A DNA stretch of 17,063 nt from an uncultured Collinsella sp. (lineage in GTDB: Bacteria > Actinomycetota > Coriobacteriia > Coriobacteriales > Coriobacteriaceae), in assembly GCA_958437495.1 (NCBI GenBank), contig CAUBOH010000031.1, positions 1 through 17,063 on the forward strand. Reading direction: 5' to 3'. A model generated the notes under the pieces. That model was given only the letters and a program-made list of their open reading frames with translations, ran no database searches and had not been told where the DNA came from. Of this stretch, positions 14,952-17,063 are shown piece by piece (within the stretch, counting starts at the first letter, position 1; every line of letters starts with the position of its first letter). Position numbers and translations under genes: made by a program.

Positions 14952-17063
14952 GCTTTTACGCTTAGGACTTCATTGAGGTGCAGAAGGTGCAGGATAAGTA
15001 TATTTCGAAGGGGTGAGTGATTCCTAAGCTTTTACGCTTAGGACTTCATTGAGGTTGCCGGCCTTCGACAAGCATTCGCCACGCAAAATCAATTCCTAAG
15101 CTTTTACGCTTAGGACTTCATTGAGGTGACCGTTATGGCCGTGACAGGGGCGACTTTGCCGATTCCTAAGCTTTTACGCTTAGGACTTCATTGAGGTTAC
15201 TTCAACCTCACCAAGACCGAGGTGCAACGCGTTATTCCTAAGCTTTTACGCTTAGGACTTCATTGAGGTTTGCACAATTTTTATTACACCGACGAAAGGA
15301 CTAGATGATTCCTAAGCTTTTACGCTTAGGACTTCATTGAGGTTTGGTTGATGACGTCGATTACTGCATCGAGCAGGCATTCCTAAGCTTTTACGCTTAG
15401 AACTTCATTGAGGTTTAGTCCACAGCTACGATGATCCGCACAAGATACCAATTCCTAAGCTTTTACGCTTAGGACTTCATTGAGGTTGTGAGAGACTACC
15501 GCCAATGAGGATAGGCCAATAGATTCCTAAGCTTTTACGCTTAGGACTTCATTGAGGTGCGACGAAAACCGGTGTCGCGCAGGAAATCTCGTCGAAATTC
15601 CTAAGCTTTTACGCTTAGGACTTCATTGAGGTGAACGATAATGTCCGTATTACGGATATTAATACCGTATATTCCTAAGCTTTTACGCTTAGGACTTCAT
15701 TGAGGTGAGCTGGCTGACCTGCCGTCCGACATAGTGCCGGAGGATTCCTAAGCTTTTACGCTTAGGACTTCATTGAGGTGAGTATGAGAATTCGTCTCCC
15801 TGGTGTACTGCTCGGGATTCCTAAGCTTTTACGCTTAGGACTTCATTGAGGTGGGGACGTGAACTACCTCGTGACCACAAGGGAACTGGTATTCCTAAGC
15901 TTTTACGCTTAGGACTTCATTGAGGTAAAAAGTACACAATTGGGTATTATGGAGCCATGGGAACATTCCTAAGCTTTTACGCTTAGGACTTCATTGAGGT
16001 GAAAACACTATCGCCGGTATCAACGCGCAGGTGCAAATTCCTAAGCTTTTACGCTTAGGACTTCATTGAGGTCGTCGCCACGACTGCCGGTGTGATCGTC
16101 GCCATCATGATATTCCTAAGCTTTTACGCTTAGGACTTCATTGAGGTGACTGGGACAGCGAGCACAAGGAGCCGAGCCGTGACGCATTCCTAAGCTTTTA
16201 CGCTTAGGACTTCATTGAGGTGAGCAGACATGGGATCTGATCCGCGAACACCTCGAATTCCTAAGCTTTTACGCTTAGGACTTCATTGAGGTCCACCTGG
16301 AACGACGCCGCATGCGGCATCGAACAGTATTCCTAAGCTTTTACGCTTAGGACTTCATTGAGGTGCCGCACATCCGGATCCGCCGCGCGGCGCAATTGCC
16401 GATTCCTAAGCTTTTACGCTTAGGACTTCATTGAGGTGTCAGTCCCTTCTGCTTCGCGCCGAAGGCGTTGGTTACATATTCCTAAGCTTTTACGCTTAGG
16501 ACTTCATTGAGGTGTAACCCATATAAACTTTCCATTACCATTTGATGCAGATTCCTAAGCTTTTACGCTTAGGACTTCATTGAGGTAGGCCGCGGGACTT
16601 TACACCATGACAGTTAAAATAGTCACATTCCTAAGCTTTTACGCTTAGGACTTCATTGAGGTTAAGACAATTGTTCCGCCCGATTACGTGACCTTACATT
16701 CCTAAGCTTTTACGCTTAGGACTTCATTGAGGTGAAGTGCGGGAAGACGGCCAGGGCGTTCGGCTCCTTATTCCTAAGCTTTTACGCTTAGGACTTCATT
16801 GAGGTGACCACACCGACACAGCCGGACGACGCACCATCACATTCCTAAGCTTTTACGCTTAGGACTTCATTGAGGTATATCGCACGGCAGTTTTCCAGCG
16901 AGAAGGAGTCATTCCTAAGCTTTTACGCTTAGGACTTCATTGAGGTTGGCATGATCGCACTCAGTGGATCTGTCCTCATTCTCGCATTCCTAAGCTTTTA
17001 CGCTTAGGACTTCATTGAGGACCCGGCGACATGCCAAGCGAAGTGCCGAACCAAAGATTCCTG
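14952..17063 (+). CRISPR. CRISPR array, leader-distal segment (repeats 41b-70, spacers 41-69)
   Basis: The segment starts with the last 28 bases of repeat 41 (14952-14979, of which 14952-14959 is the right copy of the GCTTTTAC duplication). It continues with 28 complete repeats (42-69) and 29 spacers of 34-40 bp. Two repeats vary: repeat 47 (15379-15414) has A for G at position 23 (15401), and repeat 69 (16986-17021) has A for T at position 36. The window ends seven bases into a following unit that reads ATTCCTG, already divergent at position 7. Variation at this end marks it as the old, leader-distal end. Spacers include coding-like pieces, such as GDVNYLVTTREL from spacer 53 (15853-15890). 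Lying 5 kb beyond an insertion, these spacers may be poorly transcribed. Confidence 0.97.

Noticed and set aside
15633..15670. Spacer 50 with internal symmetry (CCGTATTACGG and nearby CCGTAT)
   Set aside because: The symmetry is short and imperfect and can be explained by the source sequence. No separate function is supported.
7031..17056. Spacers matching the cas genes or IS elements within the window (self-targeting)
   Set aside because: Reading the spacers against the rest of the window by eye I found no match. A computed search on both strands would be needed to exclude it fully.

Overview
The window looks like a chromosomal segment of a Bifidobacterium-like actinobacterium. The reasons are the high-GC flanking and insertion-sequence genes, a fragment resembling the C-terminus of an actinobacterial isoleucyl-tRNA synthetase, IS21-family elements of actinobacterial codon style, and a subtype I-G (formerly I-U) CRISPR-Cas set with a Cas4-Cas1 fusion. 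The genus is an inference; the CRISPR-Cas assignment rests on visible motifs.

Layout. Bases 2-142 are the end of a housekeeping gene (probably ileS), followed by two hairpins; the second, at 378-442, is a good intrinsic terminator. Next is a headless remnant of a Fic-family gene (about 446-721), which runs directly into the 5' end of cas3. From there four genes read rightward: cas3 (helicase then C-terminal HD nuclease), a 361-residue Cas8-like/Csb3-like protein, a cas4-cas1 fusion, and cas2. A 223-bp leader-like region with a strong imperfect stem-loop follows. The CRISPR array then fills 7031 to the window end, interrupted once. I count 69 repeats of 36 bp (68 whole, one split by an insertion), 69 spacers of 34-41 bp, and the first bases of a further repeat.

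The array is broken inside repeat 41 by an IS21-family element (9949-14951, 8-bp target duplication GCTTTTAC). Its istA gene is in turn broken by a second, different IS21-family element (12070-14594, 6-bp duplication CAGCTG). Removing the inner element and one copy of its duplication restores an in-frame istA of about 494 residues. Both elements face leftward, against the direction of the array, and leave 29 spacers about 5 kb further from the leader.

How the parts fit. Cas4-Cas1 and Cas2 form the adaptation module, and the nearly invariant long array shows that it has worked. Cas3 would degrade targets, but the Cas7 (Csb1) and Cas5/Cas6 (Csb2) genes that normally build the crRNA complex in this subtype are not in the window. 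The abrupt Fic/cas3 junction, where cas3 has no ordinary ATG start, suggests a deletion removed them. The locus may therefore acquire spacers but be unable to use them, unless the missing proteins are supplied from elsewhere.
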